A stretch of DNA of 64,000 nt from Phreatobacter sp. (GCF_027532945.1 NZ_JAPZTZ010000010.1:62001-126000); one strand, 5' to 3'. Positions 1 to 9,626 are shown, numbered from the stretch's first letter. Translations and numbers: made by a program. Notes: generated by a model from the sequence alone, not told the origin.

Positions 1-1200
1 CCATCCAACGCCGGCAAAGACGGCCGGATTGATCAGGATCGACAGGATAGCGCCGGCAAGGATCAGGTCGCGGCCCTGCTCCGGCAGGAGCTTCAGGCCC
101 ACACCGAGTTCGGCGAGGATGAAGGAGAACTCGCCGATCTGGGCGAGCGAGGCGGAAATGGTCAGCGCAGTGCCCGCGGGATGGCGGAAGGCCATGACGA
201 TCAGGAAGGCCGCCAGCGACTTGCCGACGACGATGATGAAGAGCGTGGCGAGGATGGGCCAGGCCCCGGTGAGCAGGCTCGCCGGATTGAACAGCATTCC
301 CACCGAGACGAAGAACAGCACGGAGAAGGCGTCGCGCAGCGGCAGCGATTCCTCCGCTGCGCGATGGCTGAGCTCGGATTCGCTCATGATCATGCCGGCG
401 AAGAAGGCACCGAGCGCGAAGGAGACCCCAAACAGCTTGGCCGCGCCGAAGGCGACGCCGAGCGCGATCGCCAGCACCGCAAGGCGGAAGAGCTCCCGCG
501 AGCCGGTATGGGCGACGTAGTGCAGGATCCAGGGGATGACCTTGCGGCCGAGCCCCAGCATGACCGCGACGAAGCCGGCGACCTTCAGCAGCGTGACGAG
601 GACGACGCCGCCGACGCCGAGGCCGAGCCACTGGACGATCGGGTCGCTGGCTGCGCCCAGCAACGGCTCGCCGCCGAGCAGGCCTGCCACTGCCGGCAGC
701 AGGACGAGGGCGAGGACCATGGCGATGTCCTCGACAATGAGCCAGCCGACAGCGATGCGGCCGCGCTCCGTCTCGATGATGCGCCGCTCCTGCAGGGCGC
801 GCAGCAGCACCACGGTGCTGGCGACGGAGAGGGCGAGGCCGAAGACGATGCCGGCGCCCATCGGCCAGCCGAGCGCCCAGGCGAGCGCCATGCCGAGGGC
901 GGTGGCGGTGGCCATCTGCACCACAGCGCCGGGAATGGCGATGGCGCGGACCGAGAGCAGGTCCTTCAGCGAGAAATGCAGGCCGACGCCGAACATCAGC
1001 AGGATGACGCCCATCTCGGCGAGCTCGGTGCCAAGCTTCTGGTCGGCGACGAAACCCGGCGTGTGCGGGCCGATGACGATGCCGGCGAGGAGATAGCCGA
1101 CGAGGGTCGGCAGCTTCAGGCGGTTGGCGATGGCGCCGAAGACGAAGGCAAGCCCAAGACCCGCGACGATGGTGGCGATCAAGGGCGTGTCATGCGGCAT
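1..1200 (-). CDS. ybaL: Kef/YbaL-type cation:proton antiporter, C-terminus cut by window edge
   Basis: The frame is open from an ATG at 1200 down to base 1, so 400 codons are visible and the 3' end lies outside the window. The translation is a string of hydrophobic segments beginning MPHDTPLIATIVAGLGLAF and holds the CPA2 signatures LVGYLLAGIVIGPHTPG (about residues 38-54), GVGLHFSLKDL and LSVASTVVLLRAL. This is the membrane transport domain of the monovalent cation:proton antiporter-2 family, closest in style to E. coli YbaL/KefB. Family members normally continue into a cytoplasmic TrkA-N/RCK domain, which would be off-window. It should exchange K+ (or Na+) for protons across the inner membrane. 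The ion is inferred, not visible. Confidence 0.85.
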   Translation of the reverse strand, partial: MPHDTPLIATIVAGLGLAFVFGAIANRLKLPTLVGYLLAGIVIGPHTPGFVADQKLGTELAEMGVILLMFGVGLHFSLKDLLSVRAIAIPGAVVQMATATALGMALAWALGWPMGAGIVFGLALSVASTVVLLRALQERRIIETERGRIAVGWLIVEDIAMVLALVLLPAVAGLLGGEPLLGAASDPIVQWLGLGVGGVVLVTLLKVAGFVAVMLGLGRKVIPWILHYVAHTGSRELFRLAVLAIALGVAFGAAKLFGVSFALGAFFAGMIMSESELSHRAAEESLPLRDAFSVLFFVSVGMLFNPASLLTGAWPILATLFIIVVGKSLAAFLIVMAFRHPAGTALTISASLAQIGEFSFILAELGVGLKLLPEQGRDLILAGAILSILINPAVFAGVGW

Positions 1201-1354
1201 CGGCGCGAAATCCTCATGGGTTGTCGGTGGAAGGCGGCCGGCGGGGCCACAACCGACAGTATGGGGATGGGGTGCTGCCGCGGCAATGCGCGAAGCGCGG
1301 CGGGTTGCCGCGCTTCGGGAAAAAGGTGCGTGAGAACAGTGGCTTGGACGGTTC

Positions 1355-2143
1355 TCAGATACCCGACGCGAGATATCCGCCATCGACGGCAATGACCGTC
1401 CCGGTGACGAAGCCGGCGCCGGGGGAGGCGAGATAGACCGCCGCGCCGACCAGTTCCTCGGTCTTGCCCCAGCGGCCCATGGGCGTGCGGCGCAGCGCGT
1501 TCTCCTTGCGCTCCGGCGGCATCTTGGCGGCGTTGAGTTCCGTCATGAAGAAGCCGGGCGAGATGGCGTTCACCCGCACGCCCGAGGGAGCCCACTCGGC
1601 CGCGAGCGTCTGGGTGAGCCCGACGATGGCGTGCTTGGTCATGGCGTAGGGGCAGGCGCGCGGCCAGCCGCGATGGGCGGAGAGCGAGGCGATGTTGATG
1701 ATGGCGCCCTTGCCGCGCTCGACCATGGCGCGGCCGAAGGTGGTGCAGGAGAAGAAGACGCTGGTCTGGTTGGTGCGGAAGATGTGCTCGACCTCCTCGA
1801 GCGTGAAATCGAGCGTCGGCTTGATGATGGTCGTGCCCTGGCAGGGCACCAGCACGTCGATGGGGCCGAAATCGGCGGCCACCGTCTCGGCGAGGCGCGC
1901 GAGGTCCGCCATGTCGGTGACATCGGCGACATAGCCCCTGGAACCGGCATGGGCGCTCGCCAGCCGGTCGGTGGCGGCGTGGAGCTTGTCGGGCGAGCGG
2001 GCCGCGATGGCGACGCGCGCGCCCGCGGCCGCATAGCCGTGCGCGATGGCCTCGCCGATGCCGCTCGACCCGCCGATGACAAGGGCATTGAGGCCCGAAA
2101 GCGAGAGCGACGTGGACGGGGCAGGGGATGCGGAGGCGGTCAT
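1355..2143 (-). CDS. SDR family oxidoreductase (gluconate 5-dehydrogenase-like)
   Basis: A 262-residue classical short-chain dehydrogenase. The start is the ATG at 2143 (MTASASPAP), behind GAGGA at about 8 bases; the frame is open further upstream but without a better start. The Rossmann motif reads GGSSGIG near residue 28, the NNAG-equivalent is PCQGT, the active serine is in NIASLSAHRG and the YxxxK is YAMTK. The C-terminus (GTVIAVDGGYLASGI) is typical of the family. It should oxidise or reduce a sugar or hydroxy acid with NAD(P)H. It closely resembles gluconate 5-dehydrogenase and 3-oxoacyl reductase types, but the substrate cannot be told. The antiporter gene lies downstream on the same strand after about 150 bases. 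Confidence 0.85.
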   Translation of the reverse strand: MTASASPAPSTSLSLSGLNALVIGGSSGIGEAIAHGYAAAGARVAIAARSPDKLHAATDRLASAHAGSRGYVADVTDMADLARLAETVAADFGPIDVLVPCQGTTIIKPTLDFTLEEVEHIFRTNQTSVFFSCTTFGRAMVERGKGAIINIASLSAHRGWPRACPYAMTKHAIVGLTQTLAAEWAPSGVRVNAISPGFFMTELNAAKMPPERKENALRRTPMGRWGKTEELVGAAVYLASPGAGFVTGTVIAVDGGYLASGI

Positions 2144-2317
2144 GGCGTTCCTCGGGAGATGAGCGGGCCTTGTGCGCGGCCGTGGCGCGAGGGTGCAGGG
2201 GCCGACCTGCCGTTGCAAGAGGACGAGACGCAGAGGCAGCAGGCTCAGACGACGCTTTTCACCTGCCGCCCGATGCGAACTGCGCGTTGGCAGGAGAGGC
2301 GAGAGGCCGCGGACACC

Positions 2318-2347
2318 AAAAAACCCCGGCGGTTGCCCGCCGGGGTT
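2318..2347 (-). terminator. Rho-independent terminator of the porin gene
   Basis: A perfect 11-bp stem (AACCCCGGCGG at 2322-2332, CCGCCGGGGTT at 2337-2347) closes a 4-base loop. On the - strand it is followed by six T residues (A at 2318-2323 on the + strand). It lies 31 bases past the porin stop codon and is the strongest intrinsic terminator in the window. Confidence 0.92.
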
Positions 2348-2377
2348 TCGTGGAACCGGTCCGAGGACCGGACCAGA

Positions 2378-3865
2378 TCAGAAGTTGCGCTGGACGCGCA
2401 GGGTGCCGGTCCAGGCGCCCTCGACCGTGCGGCCGACAGTGGCGTTGGTGCCGAGCGTGCCGCCGGCGATCGCGGCACCAGCCTGATCACGGACGCGGAT
2501 GTTGTGGTAAACAACTTCCAGGCCGAGGTCGAGGTTACGAACCGGCGACCAGATGGTGTTCACGCCAACCTGCCAGTACTGGACGTCCGCGAGGCCAGTC
2601 GCAACCGCCGGAGCGTTGATGTTGGAGTAGCCACCGAAGATGGACGAACGGACGGCCGGGGTCCAGAAGTGACGGAAGCCGGCAGTGAGCGACCAGGCCT
2701 GAACGGTCCGGATCGAGTTGGCGACAACGGCCGCATCGCGGATCTGCGCGGTGAGGCTGTTGTTCTGGGCGAGGTTGCCGGCGCCAGAGATCGTCTGACG
2801 GTCGCCACCCTGGTTGGCGGTCGAGAAGGCGTAGTCGGTGGCGCCGTCGGCGTAGACAGCCTGCAGCCAGAGCACGTCGCCGCGGGCGAGCATGTCGAGG
2901 TTCAGGCGGAGGCCGGCACCAACAGCGTAGCCCCACTTGTCGCCAGCGCGCTGGACGGTGGTGGCGGCCACAGAGTAGTCAACGCCGCTGACGGCGACAG
3001 CGCCGGCGATCGGGTTGCCGAAGTCACGCAGCTGGTGCAGCGCACCCATGATCTGGACCGAACCCCAGCCCTGGTCGACGCGCAGGTTGGCGACGATGTC
3101 CGGAATGGTGTTGGCGCCGTAGGTCAGGCCGTAGACGCCCGAGAGCGGACGGGCCAGCGCCGAGCTCACCGGCGGAGCGGTGAGAGCAACGAAGGCGTCG
3201 CCGTTACCAACGCGGCGGTACATGGCGTCTTCAGCCGACACCGTGAACGACACGCCCGAACCGAACGACGCCGTGTAGGCGAGGACGGTGGTCGAGGTGG
3301 CGGTGGCGCCGAACGGGCGGGCGTAGGACACGTCACCCTGGTAGAAGTTGAAGAACGAGGCCGAGTAGCCGAAGGTGAAGCCGGCGAACTGGATGAAGGC
3401 GCGCGACAGCAGGATGTTCGACTGACGCTGAGAAGCGCCGACGCCCGAGTTGATGTGGATGCCCGAGCCGATGCTGGCCGAGGTAGCGCCACGATAGGCA
3501 GCGAACTCACCGAAAGCGCGGAGCAGGCCGAACTCGGTGTTCGAGCGAGCGTCGAGGTTGACGTTCACGCGGGCATTGGTGCCGTAGAGAGCGTCGAAGG
3601 ACGACACAGGCTGCATGGCGACCGAGCCGACGGTGCGGTTGCCGGTGCCGGCGCTGCTGTTGAAGCCGTAGTCGACGCGCACGAAGCCGCCGATACGAAG
3701 GCAGGTGTCGGAACCCGGGATGAAGAAGAAGCCCGCGCCGTAGGTGTCGCAGATGCGAACGTACTCGGCGGGAGCAGCCTTGCCCGGGAGATCCGCTGCC
3801 TGAGCGCCAGTGAGGGCAGCGAAGCCCGCCGCAGCGCCGAGAAGAAGGCTCTTAACCGTCTTCAT
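2378..3865 (-). CDS. Alphaproteobacterial porin (Porin_2 family)
   Basis: A 495-residue outer-membrane beta-barrel. The ATG at 3865 follows GGAGG at good spacing and begins a textbook signal peptide (MKTVKSLLLGAAAGFAALTG, cleaved after AQA). The mature start, DLPGKAAPAEYVRICDTYG, followed by FFIPGSDTCLRIGGFVRVDYG, is the hallmark of the PorB/Omp2 general porins of Rhizobiales, with two cysteines in the conserved N-terminal loop. The protein ends in Phe (LRVQRNF), the signal for BamA-dependent insertion. It should form a trimeric channel for small hydrophilic solutes. It stands alone, with its own terminator and a long 5' region, as expected of a highly expressed gene. Confidence 0.93.
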   Translation of the reverse strand: MKTVKSLLLGAAAGFAALTGAQAADLPGKAAPAEYVRICDTYGAGFFFIPGSDTCLRIGGFVRVDYGFNSSAGTGNRTVGSVAMQPVSSFDALYGTNARVNVNLDARSNTEFGLLRAFGEFAAYRGATSASIGSGIHINSGVGASQRQSNILLSRAFIQFAGFTFGYSASFFNFYQGDVSYARPFGATATSTTVLAYTASFGSGVSFTVSAEDAMYRRVGNGDAFVALTAPPVSSALARPLSGVYGLTYGANTIPDIVANLRVDQGWGSVQIMGALHQLRDFGNPIAGAVAVSGVDYSVAATTVQRAGDKWGYAVGAGLRLNLDMLARGDVLWLQAVYADGATDYAFSTANQGGDRQTISGAGNLAQNNSLTAQIRDAAVVANSIRTVQAWSLTAGFRHFWTPAVRSSIFGGYSNINAPAVATGLADVQYWQVGVNTIWSPVRNLDLGLEVVYHNIRVRDQAGAAIAGGTLGTNATVGRTVEGAWTGTLRVQRNF

Positions 3866-4190
3866 GTTGTAGACCTCCAAATGTTTCTCCTGAGGGAGCC
3901 TGGTTCCGCGCCGTTGGACAGCTTTGGTTCCGATATTCCCCGTGTGGCCGCCTTTTCTGCTGTCGTGGCTGTCTGCCGTTCGACCCCAGGAAGGGCGGTG
4001 CGACCGGGGTGCCCCCCTTCGTCGCAGGGTCACCTTTACCGATGCCCCCGCGTCGATCAATCGAAACCAGCGTCGCGGAGGGGGGGCGGAAAGGCTTTGG
4101 CAAGGACTGTTGCAGGAAGGACACGCGCGTTTTAACCGCAGTCCGTGACGTCAATGATCAGGTAAATGACGGAAAAATATAGAGAAAAGA

Positions 4191-4212
4191 CCGTTCACGC
4201 CGGTGTGAACGG
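4191..4212. promoter_or_regulatory. Perfect dyad CCGTTCAC-N6-GTGAACGG upstream of the porin
   Basis: Two perfectly complementary 8-base arms (4191-4198 and 4205-4212) are separated by six bases. The dyad lies about 330 bases upstream of the porin start and about 240 bases beyond the end of the gene at 4451, next to an AT-rich block. The symmetry and spacing fit an operator for a dimeric regulator. No T-tract follows, so a terminator is less likely. The regulator is unknown. Confidence 0.4.
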
Positions 4213-4375
4213 GTTAACGCTGGAATGCCCTGATCGATGGCCTTGTCGGCAAGGTCAATGATTCTGGCGGTATCTCCGTAGGTTATGGGCGGGGCTCCGC
4301 CGTGGAATCGCTCCGATTTGGAACCGGGGCCACCGACGAGGCGCAAAGGCGCGCCAAACCGCACTGAAAGGCCGA

Positions 4376-4405
4376 ACCCCGCGGGGCCGCCAGGCGCCGC
4401 GGGGT
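4376..4405 (-). terminator. Hairpin downstream of the small secreted-protein gene
   Basis: A perfect 9-bp GC-rich stem (ACCCCGCGG at 4376-4384, CCGCGGGGT at 4397-4405) lies 46 bases beyond the stop codon of the 4451 gene. The following - strand bases are only weakly T-rich (CCTTTC), so this is either a modest intrinsic terminator or an mRNA-stabilising hairpin. Confidence 0.5.
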
Positions 4406-4450
4406 CCGTTGAAGCCGCTTCGGAAACGGCTCTTCCACCGAATCCTGAAT

Positions 4451-4858
4451 TCAGCAGGCGCCTGCACTGCGGCCATAGGGTTGAGAGTCGCGGCGGGCGT
4501 TCGCGAGCGCCGTGCGAGCGTCGGCCTCGGTCCGGGCGCTTGCGAAGGCATTTTCGTAGGCGACAGCTCCGAGCGGTGTCATGGGGCCGGAGTCGAATTG
4601 CAGGGCATAGAGTCTCTGATTGAGGCGCGGATCGTAGCCGATGGCCGCGACCGCACGCAGGCAGAACTGTCCGACGGGGATGGTTCGGATCGAAACGGTC
4701 ATGCGGTTGGCCCGCAGGTCGATCGCTCCATCGTTGTCGCCATGGCCGCCGCCGCCACTGCCACTGCCGTTGAAGGCCTGGGCGAGGGCGAGCCCGGGGG
4801 CGGCCGCCAAGAGCGCGGCGAGCAGGAGGGCGGGGCGGGTCAAACGGGGCAGGGACAT
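4451..4858 (-). CDS. Small secreted protein of unknown function
   Basis: 135 residues. The chosen start is the ATG at 4858, with AGGAAG at ideal spacing; the frame is open upstream but only this start gives a signal peptide (MSLPRLTRPALLLAALLAAA, cleaved near ALAQA). The mature part opens with a Gly/Ser/His/Asp-rich linker and continues with a short domain containing two Cys (FCLRAV and the terminal GAC), which may pair in the periplasm. I do not recognise the family. It is divergent from the OmpA-like gene at 5164, so an envelope role is plausible but inferred. Confidence 0.7.
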   Translation of the reverse strand: MSLPRLTRPALLLAALLAAAPGLALAQAFNGSGSGGGGHGDNDGAIDLRANRMTVSIRTIPVGQFCLRAVAAIGYDPRLNQRLYALQFDSGPMTPLGAVAYENAFASARTEADARTALANARRDSQPYGRSAGAC

Positions 4859-5163
4859 GGTGCTTCCTCGTATCGGGCGCGGCATCCGGGCTGGGCTGAT
4901 CGGCGCCTTGCGATCAACGGCGCCCGGACATCGCCGGTTTCTTTGAGGCGCGGCGACCGGGGCGGCCCGGCACGCTCCGCTGACCTTATAAGTATGCGCT
5001 GACACGGCCGGGGGCCAGTAGCGGTCGCGTGAGCGCCTCGTCATATGACCCGGCCGGACCGGTGCCGCGGCGCCTTTTTTCCCTTGCACGGCATCGGGGG
5101 CGGCGGCATGTCCGCAGCATCGGCGCAGCGCTGCCAGATTCGGACGGACGGCACAGGCGAGGG
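4859..5163. promoter_or_regulatory. Divergent promoter region between the secreted-protein gene and the OmpA-like gene
   Basis: 305 bases with no gene. Around 4984-5004 is an AT-rich core containing the 8-bp palindrome CTTATAAG, flanked by two direct copies of GCTGAC. This is a plausible promoter core serving one or both of the divergent genes. Assignment of -35/-10 elements is uncertain. Confidence 0.4.
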
Positions 5164-6732
5164 ATGATGATGGCGGCTGCAGGTCGGATCCGTTGTGCTC
5201 TCGCCGGCTGTCTGGCGCTCATGGCCGCGATCATGCCCCTGCCGGACCGGGCCAGCGCGGAGACGGGGGCGCAGCTCTCCCTGGTGCGGGAGGGCGATCT
5301 GGTCGCGATCGGTGGGGTCCTGCCGGATGAAGCGACGCGGGATGCGCTTGTGGCGGCCCTTCGCGCCGCCGGTGGCGACATATCCACCATCGATACGACC
5401 GAGATCCGCGCGGATGCGCCGGCCACCTTCCGCGAAGGGGCGGCCTGGGCCGGCTCCGTCATCGCCCGTCTGAAGCCCGGGGCGGTTCTGCTGACCGGCA
5501 CCGCCCTCACCGTCGAGGGGCGCCCGGATGGCCTTGGCGGAGCGGAGGCCGTGCGGGCCGCGCTCGCCGCCCTGCCGGCCGGCTTCACCCTGCAACGCGA
5601 GGCGCTGATGGCGCCGATCGTGTCGCCCTTCGCCCTCACCCTGGTCCGTAGCGGCGACACCGTGCGGATGGACGGTGTCGTCGCCTCGCCGGAGGAGGGG
5701 GCCGCCATCGCCGCCTTCGCCCGATCGCTGGGCCTTGCTCCCGAGGGAAGCACGACGGTTGCGGCCGGAGCGCCCGCCGGGATCGACTGGGCCGGCGCGG
5801 CGCGGTTCGGTCTCGTCCAGCTGGCGCGGCTCAAGGCCGGCGAGGTGCGAATCGCCGATCGCGCCCTGTCGGTGACTGGCGAGGCCGCCGATCGGGCCGG
5901 CTATGTGGCGGTGAACCGGGCCCTGCGCGACGGGCCGGGCGCATCGGTCGGTGTCAGCATCGCCAGCGTCGCCATCGCGGCAGCCGTTGTCTCGCCCTAT
6001 CGCTGGGCGGCGGTGAAGCGCGACGGCCGCCTCCTGCTCAGGGGCTATGTCTCCTCGGAGGCCGAACGAGCCGAGATCCGGGCCGCAGCGGAGGCGCTCG
6101 CCGCACCGGCCCAGATCGTCGACGAACAGGAACTGGCCTCCGGGGCCCCCCAGGGCTTTGTCACGGCGGTTGTCGCGGGCATTGGCCATCTGACCCTGGT
6201 GGAGGCCGGCGAGGCGCGGGTGGAGGGGACGAGCCTCCTCGTCACCGGCCGCGTGCCGGATGCCGCATCAGAGGCTGCCGCCCGCGCGGCCATCACCGGC
6301 TCCGTCCCCTTCGGTTTCACCGCGACGGCGACGTTGACGGCACCCGCCGCCCCGCCACCGCCGCCGGCGCCGCCCGCCTGCCTCGCAGTGGTCGCGGCTG
6401 AACTCGCCCAGGGCGGCATTGCCTTCCGCATCAGCCGCGATGTCATGGAGCCGGCGAGCCAGGCGCGTCTCGATCGTGTTGCGCAGGCCATGGCGACCTG
6501 CCCACGCGTCCGCTTCACCATTGCCGGCCACACCGATTCCGATGGCATCGCCGCGCAGAATGTCGATCTCAGCCAGCGCCGCGCCCAGGCCGTCGTCGCC
6601 CATCTCATCCGCCGCGGCGTCGAGGCCGGGCGCCTGCTCGCCGAGGGACATGGCGCCACCCGGCCGCTGGCGCCGAACGACAGCGCCGCCAACAAGGCGC
6701 GCAACCGCCGCATCGAGATCACCGCCCGCTGA
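5164..6732 (+). CDS. OmpA-family protein with tandem BON-like repeats
   Basis: 522 residues from the ATG at 5164 (GCGAGGG just upstream; two more ATGs follow directly). The signal peptide runs to about residue 30 (cut near ASA/ET). Residues 35-410 consist of about three imperfect copies of a unit of roughly 120 residues, each opening with a strand such as LSLVREGDLVAIGGVLPDE, LTLVRSGDTVRMDGVVAS or WAAVKRDGRLLLRGYVSS; these look like BON-type folds. A proline stretch precedes a C-terminal OmpA domain with the peptidoglycan-binding residues in GHTDSDG and SQRRAQAVVAHL and the final NRRIEI. It should tether the outer membrane or a periplasmic assembly to the cell wall. The architecture recalls mycobacterial ArfA, where BON repeats precede an OmpA domain. 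Confidence 0.8.
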   Translation: MMMAAAGRIRCALAGCLALMAAIMPLPDRASAETGAQLSLVREGDLVAIGGVLPDEATRDALVAALRAAGGDISTIDTTEIRADAPATFREGAAWAGSVIARLKPGAVLLTGTALTVEGRPDGLGGAEAVRAALAALPAGFTLQREALMAPIVSPFALTLVRSGDTVRMDGVVASPEEGAAIAAFARSLGLAPEGSTTVAAGAPAGIDWAGAARFGLVQLARLKAGEVRIADRALSVTGEAADRAGYVAVNRALRDGPGASVGVSIASVAIAAAVVSPYRWAAVKRDGRLLLRGYVSSEAERAEIRAAAEALAAPAQIVDEQELASGAPQGFVTAVVAGIGHLTLVEAGEARVEGTSLLVTGRVPDAASEAAARAAITGSVPFGFTATATLTAPAAPPPPPAPPACLAVVAAELAQGGIAFRISRDVMEPASQARLDRVAQAMATCPRVRFTIAGHTDSDGIAAQNVDLSQRRAQAVVAHLIRRGVEAGRLLAEGHGATRPLAPNDSAANKARNRRIEITAR

Positions 6733-6855
6733 GCGCCAAGGCGCGATGCCGCTTCCCGCCGCTTCCGTTTGAAGACGGCGCATCCATCCGTTAAAGGGAC
6801 GCAACTCCCGTTCGGCCCGGCGTTCCCGCGCCCACCAGAAGACCCTGAGGCTTCC

Positions 6856-8634
6856 ATGCACCGCTACCGTTCCCACACCTGCGGCGAGCTGCGCTCAACC
6901 CATGTGGGCGAGACCGTCCGGCTCTCCGGCTGGTGCCACCGCATCCGCGACCATGGCGGCATTCTCTTTGTCGACCTGCGCGACCATTACGGCATCACCC
7001 AGTGCCTGGCCGATCCGGATTCGCCGGCCTTCAAGGCGCTGGAAGCCTGCCGCGCCGAATGGGTCATTCGCATCGACGGCCGGGTGAAGGCCCGCGACGA
7101 GGGCCTGAAGAACGCCAAGATCGGCACCGGCGACGTCGAGGTGTTCATCACCGACCTCGAGGTGCTGGGCAAGGCGGACGAGCTGCCGCTGCAGGTCTTC
7201 GGCGATCAGGACTACCCTGAGGAGACGCGCCTGAAGTACCGCTTCCTCGACCTGCGCCGCGAGAAGCTGCACAAGAACATCATGACCCGCGGCGAGGTGA
7301 TCGATTCCGTTCGCCGCCGCATGAAGGGGCAGGGCTTCTTCGAGTTCCAGACGCCGATCCTCACCGCCTCCAGCCCCGAGGGCGCGCGCGACTTCCTCGT
7401 GCCGAGCCGCATCCATCCCGGCAAGTTCTACGCCCTGCCGCAGGCGCCCCAGCAGTACAAGCAGCTCATCATGATGAGCGGCTTCGACCGCTACTTCCAG
7501 ATCGCGCCCTGCTTCCGCGACGAGGACCCGCGCGCCGACCGCCTGCCCGGCGAGTTCTACCAGCTCGATCTGGAGATGAGCTTCGTCGAGCAGGAGGACG
7601 TCTTCGCGGCGATCGAGCCGGTGATCCGCGGCGTCTTCGAGGATTTTGCCGAGGGCAAGCCGGTCACGCAGTCCTTCCCGCGCATTCCCTATGCCGAGTC
7701 CATGCGCAAATATGGCTCCGACAAGCCGGACCTGCGCAACCCGCTGGTGATGCAGGGCGTCTCGGACCATTTTCGCGGCTCGGGCTTCAAGGTCTTCGCG
7801 CGGATGCTGGAGGACGCCAAGAACGAGGTCTGGGCGATTCCCGCGCCGGGCGGCGGCTCCCGCGCCTTCTGCGACCGCATGAATTCCTGGGCGCAGAGCG
7901 AGGGCCAGCCGGGCCTTGGCTACATCATGTGGCGCGAAGGCGGCGAGGGTGCCGGACCGATCGCCAACAATGTCGGCCCGGAGCGCACCGCCGCGATCCG
8001 CGACCAGCTCGGCATGAAAGAAGGCGATGCGGCCTTCTTCGTTGCCGGCAATCCCGAGAAATTCGTGAAGTTCGCTGGCCTTGCCCGCACCAAGGTCGGC
8101 GAGGAGCTCAACCTCATCGACAAGGACCGGTTCGAGCTCGCCTGGATCGTCGACTTCCCCTTCTACGAGTGGAACGAGGACGAGAAGAAGATCGACTTCT
8201 CCCACAATCCCTTCTCGATGCCGCAGGGCGGCCTCGAGGCGCTGCAGAGCCAGGATCCGCTGTCGATCAAGGCGTTTCAGTACGACATCACCTGCAACGG
8301 CTACGAGATCGCCTCCGGCGGCATCCGCAACCACAGGCCGCAGGCCATGGTGAAGGCCTTCGAGCTCGCGGGTTATTCGGAAGAGACGGTGATCGAGCGC
8401 TTCGGCGGCATGTACCGCGCCTTCCATTACGGCGCGCCGCCCCATGGCGGCATGGCGGCCGGCATTGACCGCATCGTCATGCTCATCTGCGGCGTGCAGA
8501 ACCTGCGTGAGATCTCGCTCTTCCCGATGAACCAGCGGGCGGAAGACCTGCTCATGGGGTCGCCGAGCGAGGCGACGCCGAAGCAGCTGCGGGAACTCTC
8601 CATCCGCATCGCCATCGACCCGAAGAAGCCGTGA
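6856..8634 (+). CDS. aspS: Aspartyl-tRNA synthetase
   Basis: 592 residues, the normal size for bacterial AspRS. The OB-fold anticodon-binding domain comes first ([24 protein letters not shown], about residues 18-45). It is followed by class II motif 1 ([23 protein letters not shown]), motif 2 ([24 protein letters not shown]) and motif 3 ([18 protein letters not shown]), with the bacterial insertion domain between motifs 2 and 3. It charges tRNA-Asp. The His-Gly pair in RDHGG resembles non-discriminating enzymes that also charge tRNA-Asn for GatCAB, but that is an inference from one site. The start is the ATG at 6856. The next gene overlaps its stop codon. Confidence 0.97.
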   Translation: MHRYRSHTCGELRSTHVGETVRLSGWCHRIRDHGGILFVDLRDHYGITQCLADPDSPAFKALEACRAEWVIRIDGRVKARDEGLKNAKIGTGDVEVFITDLEVLGKADELPLQVFGDQDYPEETRLKYRFLDLRREKLHKNIMTRGEVIDSVRRRMKGQGFFEFQTPILTASSPEGARDFLVPSRIHPGKFYALPQAPQQYKQLIMMSGFDRYFQIAPCFRDEDPRADRLPGEFYQLDLEMSFVEQEDVFAAIEPVIRGVFEDFAEGKPVTQSFPRIPYAESMRKYGSDKPDLRNPLVMQGVSDHFRGSGFKVFARMLEDAKNEVWAIPAPGGGSRAFCDRMNSWAQSEGQPGLGYIMWREGGEGAGPIANNVGPERTAAIRDQLGMKEGDAAFFVAGNPEKFVKFAGLARTKVGEELNLIDKDRFELAWIVDFPFYEWNEDEKKIDFSHNPFSMPQGGLEALQSQDPLSIKAFQYDITCNGYEIASGGIRNHRPQAMVKAFELAGYSEETVIERFGGMYRAFHYGAPPHGGMAAGIDRIVMLICGVQNLREISLFPMNQRAEDLLMGSPSEATPKQLRELSIRIAIDPKKP

Positions 8635-9533
8635 CCGGGGCAGGGGGCATGGAAGCGGGCGCGGTGGATGCCGGCTTCGAAAGCCGCTTCGTCACGTCCT
8701 CGGACGGGCTGAAGCTGCATGCCCGTCTCTATGGCGGCCCCGTCTCGGGTCGCCTGCCGGTGATCTGCTTGCCCGGGCTGTCGCGCAATGCCGGCGATTT
8801 CGACGTGGTGGCGCGGTCGCTCGGCGCCGAGCGACAGGTGGTCGCCGTCGACTATCGCGGGCGCGGCCTCTCCGACCATGATCCGAACTGGCAGAACTAC
8901 GCGCTGCCGGTGGAACTGGACGACCTTCTCGCCGTCACCACCGTGCTCGGCATCGAGCGCGCCGTGTTCCTCGGCACTTCGCGTGGCGGCCTGCTGACCA
9001 TGCTGACGACCGCGGCGCGGCCAACGCTCATTGCCGGCGCCATCCTCAACGACATCGGCCCGGTCATCGACGGGGCGGGCCTTGCCCGCATCAAGAGCTA
9101 TCTCGGCCGCCTGCCGGGTCCTGCCAACTGGGACGAGGCGGTGGCGCTGCTCAAGGCCATCTCACAGTCGCGGTTTCCGGCGCTCAACGAGGAGGACTGG
9201 CGGCGCCAGGCCCGCAGCATCTGGATGGAGAAGGGTGGCAAGCCCGTGGCCGCATTCGATCCGGCTCTGGCCAGGACCCTTGAGGCGGTCCGTTTCGACC
9301 AGCCCATGCCGACGCTCTGGCCGCAATTCGACGGGCTCGGGGCCGTGCCGGTCATGGTCGTCCGTGGCGCCAATTCCGACATCCTGTCGGAGGCGACCGT
9401 CGCCGCCATGGCGCAGCGCCGGCCCGATCTCGACATTCTGACGGTGCCAGGGCAGGGCCATGCGCCACTGCTCACCGATGCGCCCTCCATCGCGCGGATC
9501 CAGGCCTTCGTGCGGCGTTGCGACGCGGCGTGA
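8631..9533 (+). CDS. Alpha/beta-fold hydrolase
   Basis: 300 residues if started at the GTG at 8631, which overlaps the aspS stop as GTGA; an ATG at 8649 (MEAGAVDAG) is an equally possible start. Features are the oxyanion segment [15 protein letters not shown], the nucleophile elbow GTSRGG (Ser) and a late His in [10 protein letters not shown]. An Asp just after the barrel segment [14 protein letters not shown] completes the triad. This is an esterase, lactonase or peptidase-like serine hydrolase of the cytoplasm; the substrate cannot be predicted. The tight coupling to aspS suggests co-transcription rather than shared function. Confidence 0.85.
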   Translation: MTGAGGMEAGAVDAGFESRFVTSSDGLKLHARLYGGPVSGRLPVICLPGLSRNAGDFDVVARSLGAERQVVAVDYRGRGLSDHDPNWQNYALPVELDDLLAVTTVLGIERAVFLGTSRGGLLTMLTTAARPTLIAGAILNDIGPVIDGAGLARIKSYLGRLPGPANWDEAVALLKAISQSRFPALNEEDWRRQARSIWMEKGGKPVAAFDPALARTLEAVRFDQPMPTLWPQFDGLGAVPVMVVRGANSDILSEATVAAMAQRRPDLDILTVPGQGHAPLLTDAPSIARIQAFVRRCDAA

Positions 9534-9626
9534 GCCGGCTGCGGCCGATCGGCCGTTCCGCCGCCTTGGAATCGGGCGGCGCGGCCACTAAGGTCCGCGT
9601 CCCGGGGCTGCACAGACTGCGCGACA

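Larger units (their letters stand above)
3866..4450. other. 585-bp non-coding region upstream of the porin
   Basis: No convincing gene is present. The short frame on the - strand at 4158-4364 has no ribosome site or recognisable product. The stretch contains a likely terminator for the 4451 gene (4376-4405) and a perfect 8-bp dyad (4191-4212). Between these and the porin start is an AT-richer block near 4160-4190, which stands out in GC-rich DNA and is where a porin promoter and long 5' leader would be expected. I could not identify a confident -35/-10 pair. Confidence 0.6.

Noticed and set aside
1631-4135. Very long open frame on the + strand across the SDR and porin genes
   Set aside because: It is antisense to two well-recognised genes. 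GC-rich codons leave the opposite strand open; the translation is low-complexity Arg/Gly/Val and has no family resemblance.
4158-4364. 68-codon - strand frame upstream of the porin
   Set aside because: No ribosome site, crosses the 8-bp dyad, no recognisable features. Left as non-coding.
6895-8445. Long - strand frame opposite aspS
   Set aside because: A shadow of aspS, with Leu/Ala/His/Arg-rich composition and no ribosome site or domain.
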